From Mikania micrantha (lineage: Eukaryota > Streptophyta > Magnoliopsida > Asterales > Asteraceae): 64,000 nt of DNA. This document shows positions 20,651 to 31,380 of this stretch, in pieces. Each line of letters starts with the position of its first letter. Within the stretch, counting starts at the first letter, position 1. The position numbers and the translations under genes are program-made. Location: NCBI GenBank assembly GCA_009363875.1, contig CM018696.1:17993475-18057474 (forward strand), read 5' to 3'. The notes beneath the pieces are model-generated. The model did no database searches. It was not told where the DNA came from and was given only the letters and a program-made list of their open reading frames with translations.

Positions 20651-22088
20651 GAATAAATTACATAAAAGATCTTTTATGTATATATCAAATCTCAAATTTA
20701 ATCCTTAAACTTTAATAATTACGTAAGACATTCTTTATCTTACTGTTTATAACTATCAGGTCATTTCCCACTAACCAAAGTTAACTTTTTAGTTAATTTT
20801 TTTAAATTGACAATTTTGCCCTTATAATTAAAAGATGGAATATGAAACTATATATAAAATTAAAGAACGTTTTTTGTAATTTACCAATTTTTTAAATTTT
20901 GTTAGTTTCTTTTATTTCTTTTCTTTTTCCTTTAGATTTATTCTATTTTTATAAATTTTTAAAATTAGTAATTAATTTATTAGTTTATTTATATTATAAT
21001 CAAAAATTTATTTTTATGTTTTTGTTTATAAATATTTTTTTGCTTGTTTAGTTTATTATTTTTTCCTATTTATTATTATACTTCTCACAAATTAATTTAT
21101 CAATTTATTATTTTTGTACCTATAATTTAGTATCTATAACTAATAAATAATATGAAATTATTTTGTTACATTTTAGTAGTTAACTAGTTGACTAAAGATT
21201 AGTGGTGTTCATGTTCCGGTTTTTACGATTTTTAGTTGAAACCATAAACTAAACAAAAAATAACGTTTTTTGAATAATTAAAATACAAATCGAACCCTTA
21301 AAAATAAAAAGCAAACCGTAAATAAAGATTAAAGGTTTGATACGGTTTTTATTTTTAACAGGCTCAAAAGCTCAAGCCCAAACCATAAAACGAAATTGAA
21401 ATCAAACCGTTGATAATGATTTGATTCGGTTTCATTTTTAAGGTTTCGGTTTAGATTTTAATTATTCAAAAACGTTATTGACGTTTTGGTTTATGATTTC
21501 AGCTAAAAATAGTAAAACCAGGACATGAATACCACTAATCTTTAGTCAACTAGTTAACAACTAAAATGATACAAAATAATTTCATATTTTTTATTAGTCA
21601 ATAACATGTACAAATTTTTAATAAATTATTAAACTAATTTGTGACAAATATAATGATAAATATAAGAAAATAATAAATAAACTAAACAAGCAAAAAAAAT
21701 TTATAAACAAAAATATAAAAATAATTTTTTGATTATAATATAAATAAACTAATAAATTAATTACTAATTTTAAAAATTTATAAAATTGTATATTAAATAG
21801 AATAAATCTAAAAGAAAAAAAAAAGAAAAGAAATAAAAGAAACTAACAGAATGTAAAAAAATGGTAAATTACAAAAATCGTCCTTTACTTTTATATATAG
21901 TTACATATCATCCTTTAGTTATAAGGGTACAATTGTCATTAGAAAAAAATTAACTGAAATGTTAAATTTGATTATTGGAAAAGGATCTGATTGTTACAAA
22001 ACAGTAAGATAAATGATGCCTACGTAATTACTAAAGTTTAAGGATGAAATTTGATAGATACATAGAGGACATTTTATGTAATTTACTC
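20651..22088. mobile_element. 1.44-kb near-palindromic Mutator-type foldback element
   Basis: Terminal repeats are GAATAAATTACATAAAA at left and GAGTAAATTACATAAAA (reverse complement) at right. A perfect 9-bp TSD, TTAAATAAA, lies at 20642-20650 and 22089-22097, the TSD length of Mutator-type elements. Inverted similarity continues through almost the whole element to a small centre near 21360, passing a TTAGTGGTGTTCATG segment mirrored at about 21530. There is no coding frame. Transcripts would fold into a long double-stranded RNA. Confidence 0.88.
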
Positions 22089-22097
22089 TTAAATAAA

Positions 22098-22436
22098 ACT
22101 AGGTTTTATTAACCCGCGTGGTGCGGCGTGTTATAACAGTACACTCTCGAGATTCGAGAACGAATATTATATATTATTTGCAGAAGCATAAGTTACATAG
22201 TAGAATCAAATATCTTATCACAAACTATATATATTTTTTTATAAACATATAATATCATACAAAATTCTCACAAATATGTTACAAAAATAATAGAAAAAAA
22301 TTCTCTCAAAATCCTTTCTGCCAGCAACTAATCGTTTGAATTAAAACAAAAACCAAAATCTTTATACACGTCTCTCAAATTTAATAAAAGCTCAAATCTT
22401 TAAGCACGCCTCTCAAATTTAATAAAAGTTCAAAAA
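22098..22436. other. Unassigned; possible Helitron-like fragment
   Basis: AACTAGGTTTTATTAACCCG and GCGTGGTGCGGCG (22103-22131) resemble the GC-hairpin stretches seen in plant Helitrons. The rest is AT-rich with a duplicated CTCTCAAATTTAATAAAAG (about 22373 and 22411). No rolling-circle terminus was confirmed. Confidence 0.25.
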
Positions 22437-22665
22437 GAGTAAATTTCACTTTTGTTCTTTTATTTTTACATATGTTTCAAAATGGCAAATTCAGTCCTTT
22501 AAATTTTCAAATGTTGCAAACTTGGTCCTTTCTTCGTTAACTTCGTTAAGTACTAACAGAATAAAGGATCATATCTGAAGATTTATGTAAACATAAAGGA
22601 CCAAAAGCACTGTTTTGAAACCGGACTGGTCGAACCGGCAACCGGTGGGTAAACCGGTTTTTTTG

Positions 22666-22697
<32 letters not shown>

Positions 22698-22988
22698 ATG
22701 TTTATAAAATTATCTGGTTCGACCGGTCACCGGTCGGACCTCTGACCGGTAAGGAGACCGGTTCGATGTCCGGTCCGGTTTCGAAAATATTGACCAAAAG
22801 TGAAATTTACTCAATTACTTAAATGATTTTTTTTTGACATTCATGCCCCTATTCTGTTGAAGCTAACAGAAAAAATGACCGAGTTTGCAACATTTGAAAA
22901 CTTAAAGTACTAATTTTGTCATTTAGAACATAAAAGACTATCTATAAAATTTTGTGTAAACATAAATGATCAAAAATGCAATTTACTC
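22437..22988. mobile_element. Mutator-type MITE interrupted by a hAT MITE
   Basis: Ends are GAGTAAATTTCACTTTTG at left and, as reverse complement, GAGTAAATTGCATTTTTG at right. The flanking 9-mers GTTCAAAAA and GCTCAAATA match at 7 of 9 positions. The arms contain TTTCAAATGTTGCAAAC-type sequence in inverted orientation. The element is split by the insertion at 22608-22792. It resembles the element at 48083-48973 in style. Confidence 0.72.
22608..22792. mobile_element. hAT-type MITE nested in the Mutator-type MITE
   Basis: A perfect 8-bp TSD, ACCAAAAG, lies at 22600-22607 and 22793-22800. The terminal inverted repeats are CACTGTTTTGAAACCGGAC and CAATATTTTCGAAACCGGAC. The interior is rich in ACCGGT motifs and has an (AT)n run at about 22668-22697. 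Confidence 0.85.
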
Positions 22989-23033
22989 GCTCAAATATAT
23001 AAGTTCGTGTATATATATATATCTGTGTGTGTA

Positions 23034-23260
23034 CAGTGATGGAGCTTGAAAAAAAGCTCGGAGGAGGCCGACGGATTTTTAAGAAGAAAACGGAGGGGGC
23101 GGAAGGATTTTTAGGAAGAAAACGAAGAGGGCCGAATACTTTTTAGGAAGAAAACGATGGAAACCGAAGGATTTTCCAACGAAATATTATTATATCGACC
23201 CTTATGAGTGAAAAACAGGGGACCGGGGCACCCTCAGGCCCCTTCTATCCTTCGTCCCTG
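23034..23260. mobile_element. Small hAT-like non-autonomous element
   Basis: The left end CAGTGATGGAGC and the right end (reverse complement CAGGGACGAAGG) form a weak terminal repeat. The flanking 8-mers TGTGTGTA and TGTATGTA match at 7 of 8, but both lie in simple-repeat DNA. Inside are three degenerate GGATTTTTAGGAAGAAAACG repeats. Confidence 0.6.
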
Positions 23261-23305
23261 TGTATGTATGTATGTATGTATGTATGTATGTATGTATGTA
23301 TGTAT
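23261..23305. repeat. (TGTA)n microsatellite
   Basis: About eleven uninterrupted TGTA units directly follow the small hAT-like element, so the insertion was into, or seeded, a simple repeat. Confidence 0.95.
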
Positions 23306-23999
23306 TTACTATTTAATAATATATATAGGAGATATTCAATTGAGAATTTTTGGTACTTAATAACTAAAAGAACCAGTTATAGCCACAAGTTTAAAAGAGT
23401 AAAAAAGTAATTTCTTATATTTTAAAGGAAAATTACTTTTATACCCCTTAAAACATGTGGTTCAAAATTAGTTATTTAGGTTATTTCATATTTAATGGTT
23501 TTTAATAGAATAAGTGTGTGTGTATATGTATATATATAATTTAGAGATAAATTTAAAAAAATAAAATATAATGAATTAAATTATAGAGATTGAGATCGAA
23601 AAACTGATAAACATGCTCTAATGAGCCGTGGTTTTCCGTTTCCCACAATTCCTCTCATTGGACTACTATACGGTCTTTTTGCAATCCGCCTGTGGGACTA
23701 CAGTTGCATTACACACGTCTTGCACATTACCCTACATTTGTAGCGCCACTCCCTTGTAGGACTATATATGGTCCTATGACGAAGGTTATCCTATCCCTCG
23801 ACCAACTCCCATGTCGTGCAAATATGACTGCAGTACTACTCGATCTGATCCTTTTAGGACTACACCATCATTCAAACTTGTGGATTGTCATTAAAGATTA
23901 TGGGTTAAAGATTGTAGGATCATGACTTACACATCATGAACCAAAATTAAAGACCATATTGTTTAGGGTTTGTTAGTTTTTTTTCCCCTAGTCTTAGCT
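23306..23999. other. Unassigned intergenic DNA
   Basis: AT-rich to about 23600. Then a less AT-rich stretch (23620-23930) holds several GGACTACA/GGACTATA motifs. Short open frames exist, but none resembles a known protein. No terminal repeats were recognised. Confidence 0.5.
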
Positions 24000-24260
24000 C
24001 ACTACAACAATTAAAGTCTTTAGCGATGACAAAGTTGTCGCTATAGGGTACTCAGATCGTCTCTACTGGCTATAGCGACGATATTTAATCGTTTCTATTT
24101 TGTTTCTAACGTTGTAGCTCGGACATGTTGTTATAATAAAAGGCTATAGTGATCATGCCATTTTTTTAATATTTTTTAAATAAAAAAATTAATAAGCCCA
24201 CGAGCTTTGCAGTTGCTATGCTCTTAACTATTGCAACATCCGTTTTCGTAGCTATATACG
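24000..24260. mobile_element. CACTA left-end fragment
   Basis: CACTACAACAATTAAAG starts at 24000 and is followed by TTTAGCGATGACAAAG, GTCGCTATAG and GGCTATAGCGACGATA, sub-terminal repeats in both orientations typical of plant CACTA ends. No matching right terminus was found nearby, so this is a fragment. Confidence 0.55.
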
Positions 24261-24780
24261 TTGCCTGTATATTTAATAATCCTTGTAGTGCTCTGGTTTC
24301 TTTCCACTCTTTTGTAAGAGAGTATTGGAATGTATTATTATCATGATGTATTAGTATGAGTCCACGAGCTTAGTTTAAGGTTGTAAAGTTTATTATGATC
24401 TCTAATGGGGCATCATATGTCTTTTAAAACACTCACTCTCAAGAAATATCTAAACAAGATGAACTACTAGACATCAATTTGATAAAAACATAATTAAAAT
24501 CAAGCCTGATTTTATGAGTCCCGACAATATATATAATTATATATTGTTTAGTCAATAAAACAAAAATATGATATACAAGAAGATTATAATCCATGTCTCA
24601 AAAAGTATTGTCACAAATTCACAACCATTGTATTCAAGAATTGCTTTGCGTTATGGTGATGAAAATAGCAATGTTTATTGGATATGACAAAAAAGTAAAA
24701 AAGAATAACTATTGTAAAAAATTAAAATTATTTTTTTTAAAATTTAACTCATACATCTGTCTTCTTGTTTTTGAACGATA

Positions 24781-25045
24781 AACTAGGGCTCAGCGGCGTG
24801 TGTTTCATAGCCCAAATAGGGCACTCAGACCTAACAACTCACGTGTCGCAATCATAGTCTCCTATCAACTCTCTTGTATGGTGTTGGTGAGCGTTGTTCC
24901 TAAGGAAATCCACCTGTCTTTTAGGAGGAAATCCGCTATGCGGTAAAACCACTACTGACCGCTTTGGCCGGGATTTAAACCTATGATCTCACATAAACTA
25001 AACCTTATGAAAATCATGGAGTTTAAGTTGAGCTACAAGCACTTT
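24781..25045 (-). mobile_element. SINE-like element with tRNA-derived head
   Basis: On the minus strand the head at about 25040 reads TGTAGCTCAACTTAAAC (A-box-like), followed about 55 bases on by AGGTTTAAATCCCGG (B-box-like). A GC-richer body follows down to about 24781. No poly(A) tail or clear TSD was found, so the limits are approximate. Confidence 0.5.
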
Positions 25046-25347
25046 GACAATTCAAGCATCTATAACTTTAATTTATTTTTAATGACACTTGAACTCTTTA
25101 TCATTTTCAAGAGACACCTTTATTAACCAACTAGATTAAACACTTGTCTATTACAAATCTTAAATTAATAAATTTTAATAGTATTTACTTAAATAGCGTA
25201 TCACATATTTCTCAAAAAAGTTTTTATAAAAATTAAATAATATAAGTTATGATTAAATCATAAACATTTAATAAGAGGAAAAAAATAAAATCTTATAAAA
25301 GAAGAACTATAAACAATTAATAAAAAAGAGACTAGAAAACCCAATTT
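25046..25347. other. AT-rich intergenic DNA
   Basis: No gene, terminal repeat or promoter recognised. Confidence 0.5.
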
Positions 25348-25350
25348 TTA

Positions 25351-26103
25351 GGGCACTAGGAGTCGTCCCGTGCTTCCCCACTTTTCCCCGTTGCCACATC
25401 AGCTTTCCTCACTTTTCCCCATTTTCCCCAGTTTTCCCCATTTTGCACGGTGTCGTCCCACTTTTCCCCACTTTTCCCCATTTTCAAATCTTTTTTTTAA
25501 TTAATTATTTTAACAATAAATAATAATAATAATAATAATAATAAAATAAAAAAAAAGATTCATTAAATTTAAAATAAAAAAATACAACAAAAAAAAAGAG
25601 AATACAACCTAAAAAAGTAAATTAAAAAACCTAGAAAGGCATTTGTGGACGATACCCGTAGCAGAAGTTTGGTTGATTCGGAGATGGCATTTGTGGACGA
25701 TACTTGGGTGTGTTGAACGGGTTCATTTGAGCCGTTTGAACATTTTTTGGTCGTAGTTTTCTAAATTTCTTGCTTGACGACCCACCACGGGATGAACCTC
25801 CTTTCATTTTACTTGAAAATTTTATAAATTTAGTGTATAGATTGTAGAAAATGAGAGAAAAGTGTGAGATTTGTGGTTGTTTAGAGTTGTTTAAATAGGA
25901 AAAAAATTGGATTTTTTTTTAAAAAAAACCTTCAACAGTCGAGCCCCCCCCCCCCCAACGGTTACCCCTTCTTCCCAGCTCAGCTTCAATCGGTGAGGGG
26001 TTCCCGATTCACCCCACCCCACTTCCGGAGGGCGGTGTTCCCACTTTTCCCCAATCCAGCAAAAGCCTCCCCGGCTCCTTCCCGATGCCCACTCCGTGTG
26101 GCC
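25351..26103 (-). mobile_element. PIF/Harbinger-type element with an ORF1 stub
   Basis: A TTA TSD, the Harbinger preference, lies at 25348-25350 and 26104-26106. Imperfect terminal repeats are GGGCACTAGGAGT at left and GGCCACACGGAGTGG (reverse complement) at right. CTTTTCCCCA-type repeats occur near both ends (25375-25485, 26040-26055). The interior carries a short minus-strand gene with its own TATA-like sequence and no transposase. Confidence 0.7.
25631..25807 (-). CDS. 58-aa Harbinger ORF1-like N-terminal stub
   Basis: ATG at 25807, stop at 25631. It begins with a Gly/Ser/Lys-rich stretch (MKGGSSRGGSSSKKFRK), then NPFNTPKYRPQMPSPNQPN, a Pro/Asn/Tyr-rich composition seen at the start of plant PIF/Harbinger ORF1 (Myb-like) proteins as I remember them. 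The DNA-binding domain itself is absent. RPQMP occurs twice, from a duplicated CATTTGTGGACGATAC. A TATTTAA box lies about 85 nt upstream at 25890-25897, so the stub may be transcribed. The family call is inference; no function is expected. Confidence 0.45.
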   Translation of the reverse strand: MKGGSSRGGSSSKKFRKLRPKNVQTAQMNPFNTPKYRPQMPSPNQPNFCYGYRPQMPF

Positions 26104-26387
26104 TTAGAGGGTGTACACAAGGGACACTTGTATGGGACTACCATCTCACATCTTTTCTATGTTGATGATGCAATAATAATGGGTGAAGCTTCTATTGCAA
26201 ATATGAAAAATCTGGCAGGTGTCTTGACATGCTTTAATCTTGCATCAGGTTTAAAAATTAACTTTGAGAAGAGCAAGTTATTCGGGATTGGAGTGGATGA
26301 GATTTCTATGAGACATTTGGCTAGATTTATCAGATGTCGAATTGGGAAGTTCCCTTTTACATATTTAGTTGTGCCGGTGGGAACTAA

Positions 26388-26715
26388 GACTACCCGCAAT
26401 GCTAATACTGCATATACTACATGCATCCTAGTCATTACTGTCACATCAGCATTTTATTCTTTCTTTACACATGCATTCTCTCTCCTCTTTTTAACTCCAA
26501 CACATCCTTCCTACATACATTCTCTCTCCTCTTTAACCCTTACCTTTTTTTTAAAAAAAATGGTTTTAAAGAGGTGGCCCACCTCTTTTTCTTCTTTTCT
26601 ACGCACTTATTCATGTGCAAAAATAAACCCAAGTGCGGCACCTCCTTCCCTCCACTGCATCCGTAGGAATGATGAGCAGCCACGTAGGCTGGTGAAGGGC
26701 GCGCTGCGGCAAGCC
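26388..26715. mobile_element. Harbinger-type MITE inside the LINE
   Basis: TSD TAA (possibly CTAA) at 26385-26387 and 26716-26718. Terminal repeats are GACTACCCGCAATGC at left and GGCTTGCCGCAGCGC (reverse complement) at right. The interior has CATTCTCTCTCCTCTTT repeated at 26472 and 26518 and a short hairpin AAAGAGGTGG/CCACCTCTTT at about 26568-26590. Non-coding. Confidence 0.75.
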
Positions 26716-26934
26716 TAACATGAATCTGATAAAGAACTGGAAGGTGGTTGCGGATAAAATTTCAAATCGGATGTCTCGGCGGAAAAAGGACGCTTTATCA
26801 TTTGGTGGCCGGGTTACTCTATCTAAATCAGTCTTAGGAGCCATCCCGCTGTACTATTTATCTCTTTTTCGTGCTCCAATACAAGTAATAAAAAAATTGA
26901 AACAATACGTCGTAAATTCTGTTGGGGATGTAAG

Positions 26935-27340
26935 TATGCCTGGCAACATGGGCGGGTTGGGTAACGGGTCAGAACGGGTTTGAGTCAGGATTGGTGCGGA
27001 TTAGAACGGGTTTTAAGCAATATATGTTCGGGTCTAAATGGATTGTTCTTAAAAAACATCAATTTAGTTTAACTTAAGATGTGTTATAAGTAAACAAATA
27101 GTTCATTTGAATAATTTTTAGTAATTTTCTCATCAAATATGTTATTAATCATTTTTAAATCTTTGAATCCATTGCATTTACATAGTTTTTTAGATACTCA
27201 TCTTGACCCGCATTGTGTTTAGGTGCTACCCGTCACAATCCATTTAATATTATAATGTCATCCATTTCAATTCATTACAGTACAATTGTTTACCCAAACC
27301 AATCCATTTCCTTTGATATGGGTAAAAATTGCCACCTTTA
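26935..27340. mobile_element. hAT-type MITE inside the LINE
   Basis: The 8-bp TSD GATGTAAG (26927-26934) and GATGCAAG (27341-27348) has one mismatch. The ends TATGCCTGGCAACATGGG and TAAAGGTGGCAATTTTTACC (reverse complement) share the GGCAA core. The interior is rich in GGGTTGGG, ACGGGT and GACCCG motifs, typical of this MITE class. Confidence 0.78.
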
Positions 27341-27773
27341 GATGCAAGGAAGGAAAGGAGAAAATATCATGGGTTGCATGGTCAAAAATGGTGACAGCTA
27401 AAGATAAGGGTGGAATGGGTATTGGGTCTATACAAGCTGCAAATCTAGCTCTACTAACAAAACGGGAGTCCTCAGGATCATTGGCCGATTAAGGAAGATC
27501 TTAAAAAAATATATCATGGGATTTTCTTGACATCTCTTTGGTGTATATGGAAGGCGAGAAACAATAAAATTGTTGATGACCAGCAGAAATCTACAAATGA
27601 AGTTCTTGGAGATATCAAAACGTTGCCATTTCTTTGGATAAAAAATAGGGGGAAAATAAAGGCATTAGAACTGAATCAATGGTGTAAATTTTCCTTTTAA
27701 TGTTTGGTAATCTAGCTCCTTGCTAGTTTTGTTTAAATTTTAACGTCGGCTGGGTTAAAAAAAAAAAAAAAAA

Positions 27774-28610
27774 GCCAAACGTAAAGACTTGGATCTGGGA
27801 ATAATAAAGAAGGTTATGCTTGCGGTTGTCAATGCTCTTACCATACATTTCGGATTCACAAGGAGTGAAAGCCAGTGGCGGATCCAGGAATATTTTTCAG
27901 TGGGTTCACCTTTTTCCGACGTTTTAATTAAATATAACCGAACATAAAAATTTTCGGGTCGGGTTGACGGTTTGGGTCTTGTAATTTCTTCACGTAATAA
28001 CAATGCGATATATTAAGTCAATGATTAAAATTAAAAAATGTCGCCATTAAAGAGTTCGAAGATACATAGTGCATTTTCGTTTAAGACTTCTAAGCTTCAG
28101 ACCAATTGGAAGTCAAGGGGGTCACGCACCCTTGCGGGGTCCAAGGTGGTGGTCATGCTAGCCATTCAATAGGCATGGGTCAATGGGGCAACACCCTGAA
28201 ACCTAAACGAAATATGCTAAGTTTGTATGACTAAAATTAACTTGATTTGAGGGTTTAACCACTAATAAGTACCATTTTGCTTGCTAAATTTATAAGACAC
28301 GAAAGTGATATTAACACGATCATGTAGAAATCTAACCATTGATTATCGAGATTTTTCTAACAAAGATCATTTGTCTTAATCAAGTTGACAAATTCATGTA
28401 AAAATTACATTAAAAATTCACTCTTAAAAATCTTAATGGGTTCATCTCAGGATTCACCCCTAAAATATTAATGGGTTCACCCTATTGTTTAACTCATCCG
28501 AAATTTTTTTTTTCCTACTACCGAGTCGAAGCGCGGTGGGTACCTGTGAACCCACCTCCTCAACCTACATCCGCCACTGGTGAAAGCGAAAAGCTTAGTG
28601 GTCTCCTCAG
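27774..28610 (+). pseudogene. Possible exon fragment, split by a hAT element
   Basis: 27774-27872 and 28588-28610 read as one open frame once the hAT element and one TSD copy are removed, giving about 41 codons that include KKVMLAVVNALTIHFGFTRS. The frame stops at a good splice-donor-like CTCAG|GTAATG at 28610/28611. I do not recognise the protein. The stretch is short enough to be open by chance, so this is a weak call. It could be a fragment of a captured or decayed gene. Confidence 0.25.
27873..28579. mobile_element. hAT-type non-autonomous element (707 bp)
   Basis: A perfect 8-bp TSD, GTGAAAGC, lies at 27865-27872 and 28580-28587. The termini CAGTGGCGGATCC and ...CATCCGCCACTG are inverted repeats of at least 11 bp. 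The interior has repeated GGGTTCACC/TGGGTTCAC motifs near both ends. No transposase frame. Confidence 0.92.
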
Positions 28611-28620
28611 GTAATGTCTC

Positions 28621-29894
28621 CTTTTAAGCATGTGCAGATCCGTAAGTATATGAACTTCATTGTGGGGAATTAGCCTGGGTTGGATTGGGGTCATCATATG
28701 GGAGTGAAGATATATGTTGGGTTATTTAAATGGGGTGTAGAAATAGGGGGCTGGGTGGTATTTCCTTCATTGGATTGGAATTTTTGTGTCTAACATTCAA
28801 ATGGAGGTTGGACCTTGGATCAACAAATGAGGCACTATAGAAGGGGCTGGATAAATTATTTTGCAGGATGGGATTGGTTTAATTTAGAATAAATGAATCC
28901 TGAACTTCACTATGGGGAAAGGGTTTGGTTTTGGTTTTGGTTTTGGTTTGGGATTATTGTATCTGTTTTCGGCTGGTTGGATGTGGGTTTGACGTGGGAT
29001 TATCATATGAGGGTTTTTCTGGGTTTATCAAACGAAAGGGTAGAATTGGGTGATTTCGTTGGTTTTTCTTTCCGAATGTTGGCTATGGACTGCTTCAATC
29101 ATCTTTGGGTTGGGCTTCTGATATCAATTCTCAAGAGAAGGTTGGGCTATGGATATATGGATTGGGCTCTCATGCTGCTGAGTGGGGTTAAAAAGAAATG
29201 GATTGGGCTCAATACTAAAGAACTAGGTTGGAATAGATTGGGTCAAGCTTCAAAATTCAAAAAAAATTCAGGGCTTGGAAATGGGTTGAAATACCATAGA
29301 GGTGGACACAGAAGATATCACATGATCGATTTGGAGCTGAGAACGTTGATATTCAACAATGGTATGTGCTTTGATAATGCAGCTAGAATTCATGTCTATA
29401 CTGTTGTATGCTTGGGATTTGGGCTTAGGTCTAGAAAAATGTTCATATTTGAATTTCACTGGGAGCCTATCCTTGTCATTTTTGGTATTGTCATGTTTTT
29501 TCTTGATGATTGCATTATAAAAGTTCATAAATTTCTAAGAAAATCTTGGAAGAAACAAGGTCTACAATGTAGTGGAACATATTTAATACAAGAATGGAGA
29601 AGTTAGGCATTTTCTTCCGCTAACTTCCAGCATGTGTCTTTTCCGGATGATTTTATTGCCACTTGGGGCAGTTTCGGGCACTTTTCGTTGGAGTATCTGG
29701 TTTATTTCTCGAGTTGGGTTTATCTGTCTTAATATTTAGAAATCACAGTTTAATTTGGTATAAGTAGGTCGCTATTATAATATGTAATTGTATTTCTATT
29801 TTGTATCTCCTGTTCTAGTATCTTACTAAGCAGGTGGAATGCTTTTTTTTCCTTATATATATATTTTTTGGTTGGCTGTTCACAAAAAAAAAAA
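28621..29894 (+). other. G/T-rich unrecognised sequence with a poly(A) end
   Basis: A 237-codon open frame (28893-29606) is rich in Trp, Phe and Gly because of TGGGTT/TTTTGGTTTT repeats. It has no motif I know and no codon signature of a real gene. The block ends in an A tract at 29884-29894 following GGTTGGCTGTTCAC, similar to the end of the LINE at 27750 (GGCTGGGTT-A17). A retroposed LINE-like piece is possible but unproven. Confidence 0.3.
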
Positions 29895-30079
29895 CTTGTC
29901 TAACGAAATCTTTCTTTATTTGGGAGTAAAGATAAAGATATTTGAGCAAAGCTCTTTGCTAGACGATTAAATATCGTAAATGATGAGAAAATGAAATATA
30001 ATACAAGATTTGATCTGGTAATTTAGATTATAAATTGAGATTTTTTTCATTTTTATAACTTTTGCTGTAAATACAGGTT

Positions 30080-31240
30080 ACGTAATTTGATGTTTTAGAG
30101 GAAAAAATTGTTCTAAGATAATTTGGTCATGACCACTTTTCTCTTACATTTTTTAAACGTTCGTAACTTTTACATGCAATATCATTTTTTCTAAAAAAAA
30201 TATATATCATAAAAACGAAATTTTCTTATCTTTGAAATAAGCATAGTGTTGCTATAAAAATGAAAATTTTTCTATTTATTGCGTCTAATTACAGTCATTG
30301 TGTCTTTCTTAAATTTTTGTATATAATTATTTTTTTTCTTATAGATAATTGTATCTTTTTTAAATATCATTGTATTATTCATACTCGTCATTGTCTCTTA
30401 AATTATTCATGAAACACAACAATGAGTATGAAACACAAAAAACACAATAATAATATATATAAAAAACACAATGCACTGTACAAAAGACACAATGACATGT
30501 ACCAAATTGTTCGTACTCAACCTTGTGGTGATAGCCTAGTGGTAAAAAGCGTTGAGGCTTGAAGCTTGAGGTCATGAGTTCTACTCATGGGGTGACAATT
30601 TCTCCACAAGGCCACGGACTCGGGTGCTTGCGCCCGCGGTTTACCCGTTCCCCCCGGTTAGTCGGGTATTGGGGGGACCCGGGGTTTACCATGCAAGTGG
30701 GTTCCCCGGTCAAAAAAAAATTGTCTGTACTCGTCAATTCGTCATTGTGTCTTTTTTACCGGTAATTGTGTATTTTTTAAAGATTATTGTGTTATTCATA
30801 GTCATCATTGTGTGATCCTTGCTTAACATTATGTATTCTGTAACATCATTGTGTCTTAAATTGATCTTAAACACACAACATTGATTAGGAAACACAAAAG
30901 ACAATGAATTGTACAAAAAACAATGTTCAGTACAAAAGACACAATTATCTGTACAAAAGGCACAATGAATAAAAAAATAAAAATTTTTCTATAGCAACAC
31001 TTTACTAATTTTGAAGATAAAAAATGCTCATTTTTATGGCTTTTTTTTCAAAAATTAATTTCGTATGTAAAAGTTATGAACATTTAAAAAATGTGTGAAA
31101 CTTGATAAAAAGTCAACAAAACGTAGTCATTAATAAAATATCCTCAAATAACTTGATATAATCATAGCTGTTGATTAATGATTTAAAGGATTAAGATACT
31201 TCTTAGACTAATTAGGGTAAGAAGTTTATTTTTTAACCTA
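30080..31240. mobile_element. AT-rich foldback element A (with a SINE inside)
   Basis: The left half (ATTTTTTAAACGTTCGTAAC near 30150) is mirrored at the right (TTATGAACATTTAAAAAATG near 31075). Inner arms carry many TCATTGTGTCTTTT motifs or their complement. The same arms and motifs make up element B at 32924-34058, so A and B belong to one family. Precise ends and TSD were not resolved. The SINE at 30520-30719 sits inside. Confidence 0.6.
30520..30719 (+). mobile_element. tRNA-derived SINE, copy 1
   Basis: The head CCTTGTGGTGATAGCCTAGTGG holds a good pol III A-box (TAGCCTAGTGG). GAGTTCTACTC about 40 bases on is a weak B-box. The body is GC-rich (GTTTACCCGTTCCCCCCGG) and the element ends in A9. 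The flanking TSD of about 14 bp is ATTGTTCGTACTCA (30506-30519) and ATTGTCTGTACTCG (30720-30733), three mismatches. It is homologous to the minus-strand copy at 50557-50764. Confidence 0.88.
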
Positions 31241-31380
31241 ACTCTATTTCCTACACACACACACACACACAAGGCATGAGTACTCGTGTAATACTCAGAA
31301 ACTACTCGACCTCGAAACAACTCATTTGAGCGAGTACTCGGCCTTGGAGGCTGACTTTTGCAACAGTGTGTGTATATATA

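Larger units (their letters stand above)
26107..27773 (+). pseudogene. 5'-truncated L1-type LINE (RT domain), broken by insertions
   Basis: Three collinear coding pieces are separated by DNA elements. Piece 1 (26107-26387) holds the RT catalytic box FYVDDA and ASGLKINFEKSK. Piece 2 (26716-26934) holds the L1 C-terminal motif RMSRRKKDALSFGGRVTL. Piece 3 (27341-27773) has KISWVAW and GGMGIGSI, then (after an apparent deletion) IWKARNNKI and a stop, a short 3' untranslated tail and a 17-A tract at 27757-27773. Removing the inserts at 26388-26715 and 26935-27340 with one TSD copy brings the pieces into one frame. The endonuclease and most of ORF2 are missing. The element is dead. Confidence 0.88.

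Noticed and set aside
28893..29606. 237-aa open frame as a real membrane protein
   Set aside because: Its Trp/Phe/Gly-rich stretches come from simple TGGTTT and TGGGTT repeats; no domain, start context or neighbouring gene supports it.
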